Positions 1 to 8,555 are shown, counted from the stretch's first letter. The stretch is DNA of 64,000 nt from Cohnella ginsengisoli (GCF_029525555.1 NZ_JAPDHZ010000002.1:1401868-1465867), one strand, 5' to 3'. The notes: generated by a model not told the origin, from the letters alone. Made by a program: numbers and translations.

Positions 1-1791
1 CGCGGTCACGCTGCCATCCGCCAGCTTGGCGCCGGAGACCGACAGATCCGCGAGCTTTTCGACCGTGACCGACTCCGGCGCCAGCTTCAACGACGTGACG
101 ACATGATCGTTCAGATGATGGGCGGATACCGAACGGATCGCAAGCTGCTGCCCGCCGACCGCGCCTTCGGCCAACTGATCCGCTGTCACCGCGTTCGCCC
201 GGATCGCCGCCGTGTCCACGGCGCCAGGCGCAAGCTGTTCGCCTCCGACGGATCCCTTCGCCAGATGCTCCGCATCGATCGCGCCGGACGCGATATGCGG
301 ACCGTGCACGGCGCCGCCTGCGATTTTAGAAGCGACGATTGCGCCATCCGCTACATGCGCAGTACCTACCGCCCCATCCGCCAGCTGGTCCGCAAGCACG
401 GAACCTGCGGCCAGGTGCGCCGGACCGACTGCGCGCGCGGCGATCTTGGCGCCATTCACGGCGCCGTCCGCCAATTGATCGGCGCCTACGGCCCCGCCTG
501 CCAATCGATCGCCGCCGATCGCGCCTGCAGCAATATGCTTGCCCTGCAGCGTTCCGTGCGCGACGTGATCGGCCAGGATGAGGCCTGGCGTCAAATGCTC
601 TGAGCCGATGGCGCCCGCAGCGATTTTCGTCGTGCCGACCGCTCCGTCGCGGATTTTTGAGCCTGTCACGGCGCCATCGGCCAGCTTGGCGGTATCCACG
701 CTTTCGTGCGCTAGATTTTCGGTCAACACGGAGCCGCGCTTGATCTTGTCGGACGTGATCGATTGTTCCTGCAGCAGCTCGGACGTGATGATCGACAGCG
801 ACAGATGCTTCGCTTCAATAGATCGCTCAGCCAGCTTGTCGCCGTTGATGATCCGGTCCGCCAGCTTCTCAGGCGTGATGCTGCCATCCTTGAGCTTATC
901 GCCAGTGACCGATTTGTCGCGAAGCTTTTGGCCCGATACGGCGTTTTTGGCCAAATGCTCCCCAGTGATCGTCTCCTGCGCAATCTTCTGTCCGCTGACC
1001 GAACGGTCGGCCAACTTGATCTGAGAAACGGCGTAATCGGCCAACTGCGCCGTCGTCACCGCCTCGCTGTCGATGTGGTACGTGCGAACAGCGCGAGGTG
1101 CGAGCTTGCTCTCAGCCACGGAAGCGTCCGCCAAGTCGTCCGTATAGACGAGCGGCTTAGGCTTGCCCGGCAGACGCTGCTCGAGCAGCCTGTCGTAACG
1201 GGCCTCCCGGTCGAAGGGAACGGACGGAACGTCGTTCGGACGAATGGTTTCATTGGACGCGGAGACATTCCCCGAAGATGCCGCGACAGATTCGACGTTA
1301 TCCTTCTTCATGCCGCCGGTTAGGGCCGGCGCCGCTTCGGAAATCGATACGAATTCATCGGCAACGACCGTGTTGTCGCCCGCCTTGCCAGTCTCCTCGA
1401 AGCTGCCCAGGTCGTCAGCCGTCACGAATTCGTTAATGGGGCCGGTCGAGAAAAAGTCCGTAGGCACGCCTTCGATTCTCGGCCGTTGTTTGACGTTGCG
1501 CCTTGCCAAGTTGTCGTCGACGCTTTTCTTCAAAGGAGTATGCAAGGCTTCCTTCGTAATCAGGGGCAGTTCTGCCGATCTTCCCGTATCCTTGCGCAGA
1601 GCCGGCTGCTCTTCTGCAGCGGCGGGGACCAGAAGGTCCTCCGCAGCCGCCGTACTGTGCAGTCCCACCTTTTCCTGTTCCTCAGAGCGCAGCTCCTCGA
1701 CCCAACTTAATTCCTGCTGGTTGGGGTTATCTACAAAGTAGAGCGGTTTTCGTACCTGCCGCTTCTTTTTTCCGGATTTGGACGTCTTCAT
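1..1791 (-). CDS. Decapeptide-repeat surface/fibre-like protein, 3' end beyond window
   Basis: An open frame starts at ATG 1791, behind an AAGGAG ribosome site about eight bases upstream, and stays open to the window edge (597 residues seen, C-terminus missing). The first 40 residues are very basic (begins MKTSKSGKKKRQVRK), with no signal peptide. A variable linker follows. From about residue 215 to the edge the protein is a nearly perfect ten-residue repeat of the form [L/I]-A-x-G-[A/S]-[V/I]-x-x-x-[K/H/Q], about 38 units (examples LADGAVTGSK, IAAGAIGGDR, LAEGAVGGQQ). The DNA therefore has a 30-bp period. Such repeats occur in phage tail fibres and in large Paenibacillus proteins of the kind sometimes called WIAG-tail proteins; the similarity to the latter is recollection, not a search. 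A structural, spore-surface or adhesive role is inferred only from the repetitive architecture. Confidence 0.75.
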   Translation of the reverse strand, partial: MKTSKSGKKKRQVRKPLYFVDNPNQQELSWVEELRSEEQEKVGLHSTAAAEDLLVPAAAEEQPALRKDTGRSAELPLITKEALHTPLKKSVDDNLARRNVKQRPRIEGVPTDFFSTGPINEFVTADDLGSFEETGKAGDNTVVADEFVSISEAAPALTGGMKKDNVESVAASSGNVSASNETIRPNDVPSVPFDREARYDRLLEQRLPGKPKPLVYTDDLADASVAESKLAPRAVRTYHIDSEAVTTAQLADYAVSQIKLADRSVSGQKIAQETITGEHLAKNAVSGQKLRDKSVTGDKLKDGSITPEKLADRIINGDKLAERSIEAKHLSLSIITSELLQEQSITSDKIKRGSVLTENLAHESVDTAKLADGAVTGSKIRDGAVGTTKIAAGAIGSEHLTPGLILADHVAHGTLQGKHIAAGAIGGDRLAGGAVGADQLADGAVNGAKIAARAVGPAHLAAGSVLADQLADGAVGTAHVADGAIVASKIAGGAVHGPHIASGAIDAEHLAKGSVGGEQLAPGAVDTAAIRANAVTADQLAEGAVGGQQLAIRSVSAHHLNDHVVTSLKLAPESVTVEKLADLSVSGAKLADGSVTA

Positions 1792-1881
1792 GTGAGGCTC
1801 CTTCCCGAATATGATCTGCCTCATACTATGCAGGGATCCGGGCGGGTGTCACGACGGCTTCAAGCCCGTGCAAAAATGCAG

Positions 1882-1910
1882 TTTACTTTTTCAGGGTTCG
1901 GGCGTATATT
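1882..1910 (+). promoter_or_regulatory. Predicted sigma-A promoter of mntH
   Basis: TTTACT (1882-1887) and TATATT (1905-1910) are separated by 17 bp. This gives a leader of about 95 bases before mntH. Confidence 0.55.
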
Positions 1911-1926
1911 AAAACCTAACAGAGGT

Positions 1927-1941
1927 TTTGCCTCAGTGCAA
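1927..1941 (+). promoter_or_regulatory. MntR-like operator upstream of mntH
   Basis: The sequence TTTGCCTCAGTGCAA agrees at 14 of 15 positions with the Bacillus MntR box as I know it (TTTGCMTNARGGNAA). It lies about ten bases past the predicted start of transcription, where a bound repressor would block mntH. A weaker relative (ATTGCCTTATGCAGA) sits at 1966-1980. Manganese-dependent repression is inferred from this and from the target gene. Confidence 0.55.
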
Positions 1942-2011
1942 CTTTATGTCCCATATGCCAAAATTATTGCCTTATGCAGATTATATTTATCTCAACAAGA
2001 GGTGATCCGTC

Positions 2012-3362
2012 ATGAAAGAAGAAGCCGCGCTCAGCACGCCGCCAACCGGCGGCTGGCGCCGCAAGGATGGCATGCCGTCGCTGCCCGAAGCGCACAGAAG
2101 TCTAAAAGTACCGCACAAAGGCTCGCTGATCCGCAAGTTCCTGGCCTTTGCCGGCCCAGGTTATCTCGTAGCCGTCGGCTACATGGATCCCGGCAACTGG
2201 GCGACGGACTTGGCCGGCGGTTCCCAGTTCGGCTACGCGCTGCTCTCGGTCATCCTGCTGTCTAACCTGATGGCGATGGTGCTTCAAGCCTTATCCGGCA
2301 AGCTCGGCATCGTCACCGGCAAAGACCTGGCCCAGGCCTGCCGCGATCATTACAGCAAGCCGGTAGCGGTGGGGCTGTGGGCGCTCTGCGAGCTTGCCAT
2401 TGCTGCCTGCGATCTGGCCGAAGTGATCGGGGCCGCGATCGCGCTGAACCTGTTATTCGGCATTCCGCTGCTGTACGGCGTTATTTTAACCGCGTTCGAC
2501 GTCCTGAATTATTTTGTTCCTTCAGAATAAAGGGTTTCGCTACATCGAGGCGTTCGTCATCGCGCTGATCGTGCTCATCGGCGCATGCTTCGGCATCGAG
2601 CTCTTCCTGTCGCAGCCTTCGATCGCCGGCATTGCCAAAGGCTTCGTGCCGAGCGCGGAGATCATCTCCAATCCGACCATGCTTTATATTGGAATCGGCA
2701 TTCTCGGCGCGACGGTCATGCCGCACAATCTGTACCTGCACTCTTCGATCGTCCAGACGCGCGATTACGACCGCACGCCCGCGGGCAAGCGACAAGCGAT
2801 TAAATACGCGACTTGGGACTCCTCGATCGCCTTGTTCTTCGCCCTGTTCATTAACGCCGCGATTCTGATCATCGCGGCTGCGGCATTCCATACGAGCGGC
2901 CACTCCGAAGTGGCGGACATCGACGAAGCCTACCATCTGCTCGCGCCGCTGCTCGGCACAGCCGCAGCATCCGTCTTATTCGGAGTTGCACTGCTCGCTT
3001 CGGGACAAAACTCTACGCTGACCGGCACCCTCGCGGGCCAGATCGTCATGGAGGGCTTTCTGAACATTCGGATGAAGCCTTGGCTGAGGCGCCTCATCAC
3101 GAGGCTTATCGCGATCGTGCCGGCGGTCATCGTGACGGCATTGTACGGTGAAAAGGGAACGATGGACCTGCTCATCCTAAGCCAGGTCATCCTATCCTTG
3201 CAGTTGTCCTTCGCCGTCGTTCCGCTCGTCAAGTTCACGTCCGATCGCGTCAAGATGGGCGAGTTCGCCAACAAGGCATGGCTGAAATGGCTGTCTTGGA
3301 CCATCGCTGCCGTCATAATGGTGCTCAACGCGTACTTGTTGTACCGCACGTTTTTCGGTTAA
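2012..3362 (+). CDS. mntH: NRAMP-family Mn(II)/H+ symporter MntH, one frameshift
   Basis: A divalent metal-proton symporter of the cytoplasmic membrane that imports Mn(II). The reading frame from ATG 2012 (site GAGGTGAT upstream) encodes the first 165 residues, including the TM1 metal-binding motif Asp59-Pro-Gly-Asn62. It then shifts by one base at 2507-2508 (an extra A before ATTATTTTG) and continues to 3362 with the TM6 motif Met-Pro-His (about residues 236-238, context [14 protein letters not shown]). The corrected length of about 449 residues is normal for the family. Without correction the frame stops at 2530. The flanking coding sequence is undamaged, so this is either a sequencing error or a very recent mutation. 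A promoter with an MntR-like box precedes it. An IS element has landed in its terminator. Confidence 0.85.
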
Positions 3363-3373
3363 TCCTTTAATAA

Positions 3374-3391
3374 AAAAGCCCGCGCGGCTAG
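3374..3391 (+). terminator. Left arm of the mntH terminator, split by an IS element
   Basis: AAGCCCGCGCGGC here pairs with GCCGCACGGGTTT at 4658-4670 on the far side of the insertion. Removing the element and one TAG copy rebuilds a hairpin with a two-base loop followed by TTTCTT. The interrupted stem can no longer form locally. Confidence 0.6.
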
Positions 3392-3429
3392 TGGTCAAGA
3401 CCCCATTTAGCGGACATGTAAGAAAAGCC

Positions 3430-4317
3430 CTACCCCACAAGCTGGTTCCGGTATTGAGCCGGGGTCAGCTTGTTTAGTTTTCTTTGCGGTCGACGGTTGT
3501 TATAAAAATGAATATAAGCTTTAATTCGTCTTTGTGCTTCTTGAACGGATCGAATATGATAAGGATAGAGTGCTTCTGTCTTCAAATGGGAGAAGAAGCT
3601 CTCCATTGAGGCGTTGTCATAACAATTGCCTCGGCGAGACATGCTGATTTGGGCGCCAACCTTTGGCAGCATGTCGTGGTATTTGTAGGACGTGTACTGG
3701 GATCCTTGGTCGCTGTGAACGACCATTCCGGCCACGTCCTTCTTCCCTTTAAAGGCCTTCTTAAAGGTCGTGAGCACAAGTTCTAGGTCATTGCGCTCAC
3801 TCATGTGGTACGCCACAATGGAGTTGTCATACAAATCTTTAATAGCGGACAAATATAGCCATTCGTTTCCTACGCGGTATTGGGTGACGTCGGTTACCCA
3901 CTTTTGATTCGGTGCATCCGCTTCGAATTTGCGCGCTAAGACGTTTTTCACGACGCGGTCGCCCGTGTTCCAAGTACGCGCGTGGTGACGGTACTTTCGG
4001 CGTATTCTAGCGCTCAACCCAATTTCTTGCATCAGTCGCAATACCTTCTTATGATTCATCCATACACCGTGGTCCTGATGTAGGAAAAGCTGCACTTGCC
4101 GGTAGCCGTAAATGCCGTTGTAACGCGTGTAAGTCTTCTGGATAAGCGCCTTAGATTCCGCGTCCTTATCCTCGTTCATCCGGTCCAGGTAGTCGTAATA
4201 ACCGCTCCGCGAGACGCCTACTTCTTTACAAAGCGCTGTAACGCTGAAGCTTCCACGCAATTCATGGACGAGCCGGTATTTCTCTGATACACCTCCGCCT
4301 TCGTAATGGCCAACCAC
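3430..4317 (-). CDS. IS3-family transposase OrfB (DDE integrase domain)
   Basis: A 295-residue frame with an N-terminal HTH_21-type segment and an rve/DDE catalytic domain. The three acidic residues are visible in WVTDVTQY, VHSDQGSQYTS and NASMESFFSHLKTE (Asp, Asp, Glu spaced as in retroviral-type integrases). The nominal start is GTG 4317, with no ribosome site. Production as an OrfAB fusion through -1 frameshifting is the expected route in this family. The C-terminus ends 38 bp inside the left terminal repeat. The frame is undamaged. Confidence 0.88.
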   Translation of the reverse strand: MVGHYEGGGVSEKYRLVHELRGSFSVTALCKEVGVSRSGYYDYLDRMNEDKDAESKALIQKTYTRYNGIYGYRQVQLFLHQDHGVWMNHKKVLRLMQEIGLSARIRRKYRHHARTWNTGDRVVKNVLARKFEADAPNQKWVTDVTQYRVGNEWLYLSAIKDLYDNSIVAYHMSERNDLELVLTTFKKAFKGKKDVAGMVVHSDQGSQYTSYKYHDMLPKVGAQISMSRRGNCYDNASMESFFSHLKTEALYPYHIRSVQEAQRRIKAYIHFYNNRRPQRKLNKLTPAQYRNQLVG

Positions 4318-4580
4318 TTTTTTAGGACAGCATTCTCCATTTCCAATCGCTTGACGTAACGCTCCTCATCACTGTATTGCTTCCGTTTCCCACGCCCATC
4401 CATAAGCCCAAACTCGCCCATCTGCTTATAACGTCTCAACCATACTTTTAAACGATCTAAATCAACGATCCCCAGCTTGTCGGCCACTTGCTGCTTCGTC
4501 ATTCCTTGAAGTCGCATTTCCACGGCTCTCTTTTTCATTTCAAAACTGTAAGTAAGCAACTTCTGCCCTTTTTTCGCCAT
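4218..4580 (-). CDS. IS3-family transposase OrfA (DNA-binding subunit)
   Basis: A 120-residue protein starting MAKKGQKLLTYS, close inside the upstream terminal repeat of the IS element. Its N-terminal half is a helix-turn-helix of the transposase_8/insE type (region MRLQGMTKQQVADKLG), which binds the inverted repeats. The C-terminal half contains a predicted leucine-zipper-like helix (LEMENAVLKKWLA). Its reading frame overlaps the start of orfB by about 100 bases. Slippage at 4317-4323 would fuse the two into the full transposase. Confidence 0.85.
   Translation of the reverse strand: MAKKGQKLLTYSFEMKKRAVEMRLQGMTKQQVADKLGIVDLDRLKVWLRRYKQMGEFGLMDGRGKRKQYSDEERYVKRLEMENAVLKKWLAITKAEVYQRNTGSSMNCVEASALQRFVKK
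4317..4323 (-). other. A6G programmed -1 frameshift site of the IS element
   Basis: The coding strand reads AAAAAAG at the point where the orfA frame (LKKWLA) and the orfB frame (KKVVGHY) coincide. This is the classical IS3/IS150 slippery heptamer. Confidence 0.75.
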
Positions 4581-4691
4581 AACGAAAGCACCCCCTAGAA
4601 TAGATCGTCATTGAGAGGGTTTTTCTCAATGTCCATTCTAAGGGGTGCAGCTCATAGCCGCACGGGTTTCTTCATGTATTCTGACTCTGAC

Positions 4692-5948
4692 TTATTCCTT
4701 TTCGCCTGCTGCCTCCAAGTCCCGATAGAGCTCTGCGAGCCATCGTTCCGCAGTGTGCCGCCAGGTAAACCGCTCCACTACTCGTTCGCGCCCCAAAGCA
4801 CCCATCCTCGTGCGGAGCGCTTCATCTTCCAGCAGAAGCGATATCCGTGCGGGCAGCTCCGCATCCAAGCGACGCGGGTCCACCAGAAACCCGGTGACGC
4901 CGTCTTCGACGATCTCCGTCATGCCGCCGACACGGCAAGCGACGACAGGCAATCCCGAAGCCATCGCCTCTACATTGACGAGTCCGAAAGCCTCGCGGCG
5001 CACGGAAGGAACAACAGCCACATCGGCCATACTGAACCAAGCCGGCATCTGATCGTGCGAGGCATATGGTTCGAAGTGCACGTAACGGCGCCATGGCCTG
5101 GCCATGCGCAGCAGCTTGCGCGAATAGGCGGAGGTACGGCTTGAACCGTAAAACGGAGAGCCTACGATGACCAACAGCACGTTCGGGTGGCGGCGGATGA
5201 GCGCCGGCAGCGCTGCGATCAGATGGTGCACCCCTTTCAGGGGAATAAGCCTGCCCGCGAATAATACGATCTGGCGGTGCTGCCAGCCATGAGCGCTCCG
5301 TATGGTCTCGCGCACGGTAGGTCTGCCGAACCTGGCCGGATCGACGCCCGGATAGACAACGCCCAGTTTGGAAGCCACGCGAGGCGACCTTCTCTCTACA
5401 TCCGCCTTCAAGAAGAAGCTGTTCACAAGTATCCGATCGGCCGCCCCGAGGCATTCCTGAAGCTCCCTTGGCGAGATTGCTTTACCCGAGATGAAAGTAT
5501 TCGAGTGCAAATGAAGCCATACGCGCGCGCCTGGAAATTTTCGCTTCAGCAGCGGCACCATCCGCGGTCGGTTCTCTACCTCGATGAGCTGCGGCCGGTA
5601 AACGCGCAGTCCTGCAACCACGCCCGACAGATAGGCGCGTCTCCCCGGCGCGCGAACACGTTCGCAGCGGGCACCGTGTAGCATGCCCCTTCGCGGCAGC
5701 CCCTTTGCGGTTCTTCCATAAATGCGCACCTCCAGATTGTCCGCGAGCAAGGGCACGAAATTTTCCACGACGCGCTCCACGGAGCCCCCGCGCGGCGCGG
5801 GGACCGGATATGCACCCGGCGTTACGAATGCGGCTCTCAAGGTATCACCACCCCTCGTCCTGTATTTCAGACAGCATACACCCGGAGGCAGTCGTCGGAC
5901 ACGGCGGGTACCCGCGGCGAAGCGAATGGCTCGCAAATGGGTGTTCAT
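4692..5948 (-). CDS. Glycosyltransferase family 4 (GT-B fold), CotSA-like
   Basis: A nucleotide-sugar-dependent glycosyltransferase, probably acting at the cytoplasmic face on a surface glycan. The N-terminal Rossmann half carries the glycine-rich PAPRGGSVERVVENF loop. The C-terminal half has the glycosyl transferase group 1 pattern: FAGRLIPLKGVHHLI, then the E-x7-E motif in EAFGLVNVEAMASGLPVVA. Starting at ATG 5948 (GGAG site) gives 418 residues but adds 36 atypical basic residues. TTG 5840, preceded by GAGGGGTGG, starts directly at the family's first beta strand (RAAFVTPG) and may be the true start, giving 382 residues. In Bacillus the spore-coat protein CotSA has this layout; the substrate here is unknown. 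It is divergent from psd. Confidence 0.8.
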   Translation of the reverse strand: MNTHLRAIRFAAGTRRVRRLPPGVCCLKYRTRGGDTLRAAFVTPGAYPVPAPRGGSVERVVENFVPLLADNLEVRIYGRTAKGLPRRGMLHGARCERVRAPGRRAYLSGVVAGLRVYRPQLIEVENRPRMVPLLKRKFPGARVWLHLHSNTFISGKAISPRELQECLGAADRILVNSFFLKADVERRSPRVASKLGVVYPGVDPARFGRPTVRETIRSAHGWQHRQIVLFAGRLIPLKGVHHLIAALPALIRRHPNVLLVIVGSPFYGSSRTSAYSRKLLRMARPWRRYVHFEPYASHDQMPAWFSMADVAVVPSVRREAFGLVNVEAMASGLPVVACRVGGMTEIVEDGVTGFLVDPRRLDAELPARISLLLEDEALRTRMGALGRERVVERFTWRHTAERWLAELYRDLEAAGEKE

Positions 5949-6082
5949 GACTGCTCCTGCGAAGGATGCGATTCAGGCAGGTTGAAGTTTGGTCAGCGAT
6001 ATGTCACACTAAGGGACGACTGCGCGCAATTCGCGCCCGCTGTCGGGAAATCCTATCTATGAGGCAAAGGAGTGGCCGCACG

Positions 6083-6883
6083 ATGAACCGTTGGCTGCTG
6101 CGCGCCATGACGGAGCTGTCTTCGCGCAAATTCATTTCCCGCTTGACGGGGAACTTCGCCAAATCGCCGATGAGCCGGCGCTTGATCCCCAGATTCGCGG
6201 CGTTATACCGGATCCCGGTCGAAGAAGCGGAAAAGCCGCTTGCCGAATACGCAACGCTTAACGAGTTTTTTACCCGCCGGCTCGCGCCGGGCAGCCGGAA
6301 CATCGACGCTTCCCCCGACGCGTTAGTAAGTCCGGTTGACGCGCGAATCGCCGCCTGCGGACCGATCGAAAACGGGCTGCTCCTGCAAGTCAAAGGACAG
6401 GATTATTCGCTGGAGGAGCTGCTGAACCGCTCGCCCCGCACCGGTCAGTACCGCAGCGGCTATTACTGGGTGCTATACCTTAGCCCGACCGATTATCACC
6501 GGATCCACGCTCCGTGCGCCGGCGAGATCGTCGAGACCGAGCATATCCCCGGCCGTGTCTACCCCGTGAACGAGCGAGGACTGACCTTAATGCGGCGCGT
6601 GCTCTCCCGCAACGAACGGCTCATCACCTACATGCGTCATGGCAGCGGCGAGCTCGCGGTCGTGAAGGTCGGCGCGCTAAACGTCAGCAGCATCAAGTAT
6701 GCAGACCCCCTCCCCCGTTCGCTTGAACGCGGTCAGGAGCTCGCTTACTTTGAATTCGGCTCCACCGTCGTTCTGTTGACGGAAGACGACACCTTCCTGC
6801 CGCTGCCGGGGTTCCAGGCTGGCGATCAGGTACGCGTGGGACAGCTGCTCGGCACTTTGATCGCGGAACCAACTAAAAACTAG
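6083..6883 (+). CDS. psd: Phosphatidylserine decarboxylase proenzyme
   Basis: Converts phosphatidylserine to phosphatidylethanolamine at the membrane. The start at ATG 6083 (AAAGGAG about ten bases upstream) gives 266 residues, close to Bacillus Psd; the frame is open upstream but without family similarity. Self-cleavage occurs before Ser227 in the Gly-Ser-Thr motif (context FEFGSTVVLL), which becomes the pyruvoyl group. The charge-relay residues are visible as Asp in SPVDARIAACG and His in YHRIHAP. No phosphatidylserine synthase gene is adjacent. A hairpin and T-run follow the stop codon. Confidence 0.92.
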   Translation: MNRWLLRAMTELSSRKFISRLTGNFAKSPMSRRLIPRFAALYRIPVEEAEKPLAEYATLNEFFTRRLAPGSRNIDASPDALVSPVDARIAACGPIENGLLLQVKGQDYSLEELLNRSPRTGQYRSGYYWVLYLSPTDYHRIHAPCAGEIVETEHIPGRVYPVNERGLTLMRRVLSRNERLITYMRHGSGELAVVKVGALNVSSIKYADPLPRSLERGQELAYFEFGSTVVLLTEDDTFLPLPGFQAGDQVRVGQLLGTLIAEPTKN

Positions 6884-6890
6884 CTTTCTG

Positions 6891-6967
6891 AAGGGACCAA
6901 TGCGGACTGCGTTTAAGCGGCGAAATGACTTTCACCGTCAGCGCAAAGGCTTTGGTCCTTTTTTCGT
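6891..6967 (+). terminator. Probable psd terminator
   Basis: AAGGGACCAA shortly after the psd stop codon can pair with TTGGTCCTT, which is followed by a T6 run. The loop is long (about 45 bases), so efficiency is uncertain. Confidence 0.45.
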
Positions 6968-7010
6968 TGCTGGGACGCGTCAGAACCAAAGCTCCTTTTC
7001 TCCCATTTAC

Positions 7011-7031
7011 ACGATATCCCCTTCGCGCAGG
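7011..7031 (+). repeat. Dispersed intergenic repeat, copy 1
   Basis: ACGATATCCCCTTCGCGCAGG. This matches a short sequence found at seven sites in this window, all intergenic. The consensus is C-G/A-[A/C/G]-TATCCCCTTC-x-x-x-CAGG. No function is known to me. Confidence 0.55.
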
Positions 7032-7039
7032 CTGACGAA

Positions 7040-7097
7040 GTTAAGCGACCCAGTCGAAGTTAAGCGATCCAGTCGACGAGGTTAAGCGATCCAATCG
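7040..7097 (+). repeat. Three tandem copies of a 17-bp unit
   Basis: GTTAAGCGAYCCARTCG occurs at 7040-7056, 7059-7075 and 7081-7097, separated by two and five bases. It lies next to the AT-rich direct-repeat block and downstream of psd. Confidence 0.7.
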
Positions 7098-7129
7098 TTC
7101 AATCAACGAAACTTCAAATACGAAACCAA

Positions 7130-7312
7130 ATACGAAAAAATGAACAAACGAAAATTACGCATTCAAAAATACGCATTCAAAAATGCATTTAAAAATGCAA
7201 TCGAAAATATGCAATTCAAATACGCAATTCAATTACGCAATTCAATTACGCAATCCAATTACACAATCGAAATTACGCAATCGAAATTACGCAATCGAAA
7301 TCAAGCAGTTGA
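7130..7312 (+). repeat. AT-rich direct-repeat block
   Basis: Strikingly A+T-rich for this genome. It is built from 11-15-bp variants such as AATACGCATTCAAA, AATTACGCAATTCAA and AAATTACGCAATCG, repeated more than ten times in the same direction. No ribosome site precedes any ATG in it and codon use is nothing like neighbouring genes, so it is treated as non-coding. The whole stretch 6884-7396 holds no convincing gene. Confidence 0.65.
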
Positions 7313-7396
7313 AATGATAGCTATAAGCAAAAAACTGAAGTTTGCCGAGAGCCTTGAACCTAACTTCATTTGCGCAGTCATCTCGCCACCGTGCGT

Positions 7397-8340
7397 TCAA
7401 GAAACGAAAATCGAACGGGATAGCTGCGATAAATGCGTCTGTCCGGTCCAACGGATAGAACGGACGCCGTATCTCTTACGAACAAGCATGGGTTGTGTAA
7501 TCGTGTTCGTACGGCCGCAAAGCGAAAGCAAAGTACCGAACCCCTCTGCACGTCCGTTCACGCGAAAGCAATATTCATCCAGGTAAGCTTGCAAGTGCTT
7601 GGGTCCGATGCCCCCCGAATGTCCGTGCCAACCAACCGATCGCTCCTCGCCATACGGCCCCCAATGCCGTCACGCCTTCGGGTCCCGATGCCTTAACGAT
7701 CTCGATGCGACGACTCCCGGAACGGTCCTCGGCCGCATGCCTCCACAAAAATCCGCCGAACGAATCGATGGCGAACGTACGGCGACTGAATGTCGCGGCG
7801 GACAATCTTTTTGATTTTGACCTCCGCAAGCTCTCCGCTATCGGGATCGACCGACGCTCCCGCGACGGCGGGCTCGTCCCGGTACGTCAACGGATCCAAC
7901 GGCCTGTTCGTCGCCGGCCGCGCATAGAAGTCCCCTAGTAACTGTAAATCGCCTGCCAGCGGCCGCCCCTCGTCGTGCACCTGAATCGCATAGCGAAGCT
8001 TATGATTGATGAGCCAAGCCGTCTTGTACGTTACCTGAATCAGCTCCGCCAACAGTGTAGCCGATATGCCGGTCTGCATCAGAAACAACGCCTGAAACCA
8101 CTTCACGAGCGGCGTACGGGTGCCCTCTAGGATCGTACCGGCCGTAAGCGAGGTCTGGCGGGCGCATGAACGGCATTCGAATACGCGGCGTCCGCGGGAA
8201 ACAATACGATAAAAGTCGAGTCCGCCGCATCGCGGACAACGAAAGCCGTCAGGCCATTTCGCACGAAAAAGGGCGCTCTCGCAATCTTCTTCGCCAAAAG
8301 CGGGTACCTGCTCGCACAAACGATTCGAATTGCTCATCAC
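7397..8340 (-). pseudogene. IS1595-type zinc-ribbon transposase, decayed
   Basis: The first frame (from 8340, about 170 meaningful residues) has the zinc ribbon CPRCGG...CRSCARQTSLTAG followed by the family's typical segment (TRTPLVKWFQALFLM, SATLLAELIQVTYKTAW). Similarity then passes into a second frame (WLARTFGG, near 7620-7640). After an extra base in a C6 run at 7611-7616 it moves to a third frame with the characteristic end IGPKHLQAYLDEYCFRVN, stopping at 7397. At least two frame changes leave no intact transposase. I could not define terminal repeats or target duplications. Dispersed repeat copies flank it on both sides. Confidence 0.75.
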
Positions 8341-8416
8341 ATTTCCTCCAGCAAAAAAAGGGAACTTATGTTCTTATTGTACCTATTAATTCCATTTTAT
8401 TCAAGACAAAATATTT

Positions 8417-8440
8417 TTCCTGCGTTAAAGGGATAGCACG
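8417..8440 (-). repeat. Dispersed intergenic repeat, copy 2 (divergent)
   Basis: Read on the minus strand: CGTGCTATCCCTTTAACGCA followed by GGAA. It agrees best with the copy at 37766-37789. Confidence 0.45.
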
Positions 8441-8477
8441 AAATATTGCCCTTGGCCAGCGCTAGTATCAGTGCACT

Positions 8478-8500
8478 TCCCTGTGCGAAGGGGATACCGA
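8478..8500 (-). repeat. Dispersed intergenic repeat, copy 3
   Basis: Read on the minus strand: GGTATCCCCTTCGCACAGGG. It lies 40 bp from copy 2 in the same orientation. Apart from the two repeats, the stretch 8341-8550 shows nothing recognisable. Confidence 0.55.
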
Positions 8501-8555
8501 TGTAATGGCGGAAAACGAGCGATTGTCACGGCCGAGGACGTTCGCAGCATGCGTA

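Larger units (their letters stand above)
3392..4654 (-). mobile_element. Complete IS3-family insertion sequence, 1263 bp
   Basis: The outer ends are imperfect 26-bp inverted repeats: 3392-3417 beginning TGGTCAAGACCCC, and 4629-4654 read in reverse beginning TGAGCTGCACCCC, with 17 of 26 positions identical. A direct duplication TAG flanks the element (3389-3391 and 4655-4657), matching the 3-bp target duplication usual for IS3. It encodes orfA and orfB overlapping at an A6G slippage site. Both frames are intact, so the copy may still be mobile. It sits in the loop of a terminator between mntH and the glycosyltransferase gene. Confidence 0.88.

Noticed and set aside
103..1323. Plus-strand frames across the decapeptide-repeat gene
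   Set aside because: They are repetitive only because the opposite strand is. None has a ribosome site, and the minus frame has a good start.
7140..7586. 148-codon frame through the AT-rich repeat block
   Set aside because: No ribosome site, repeats that translate as Lys/Asn/Gln runs, and overlap with the antisense end of the IS1595 remnant. Most likely non-coding.
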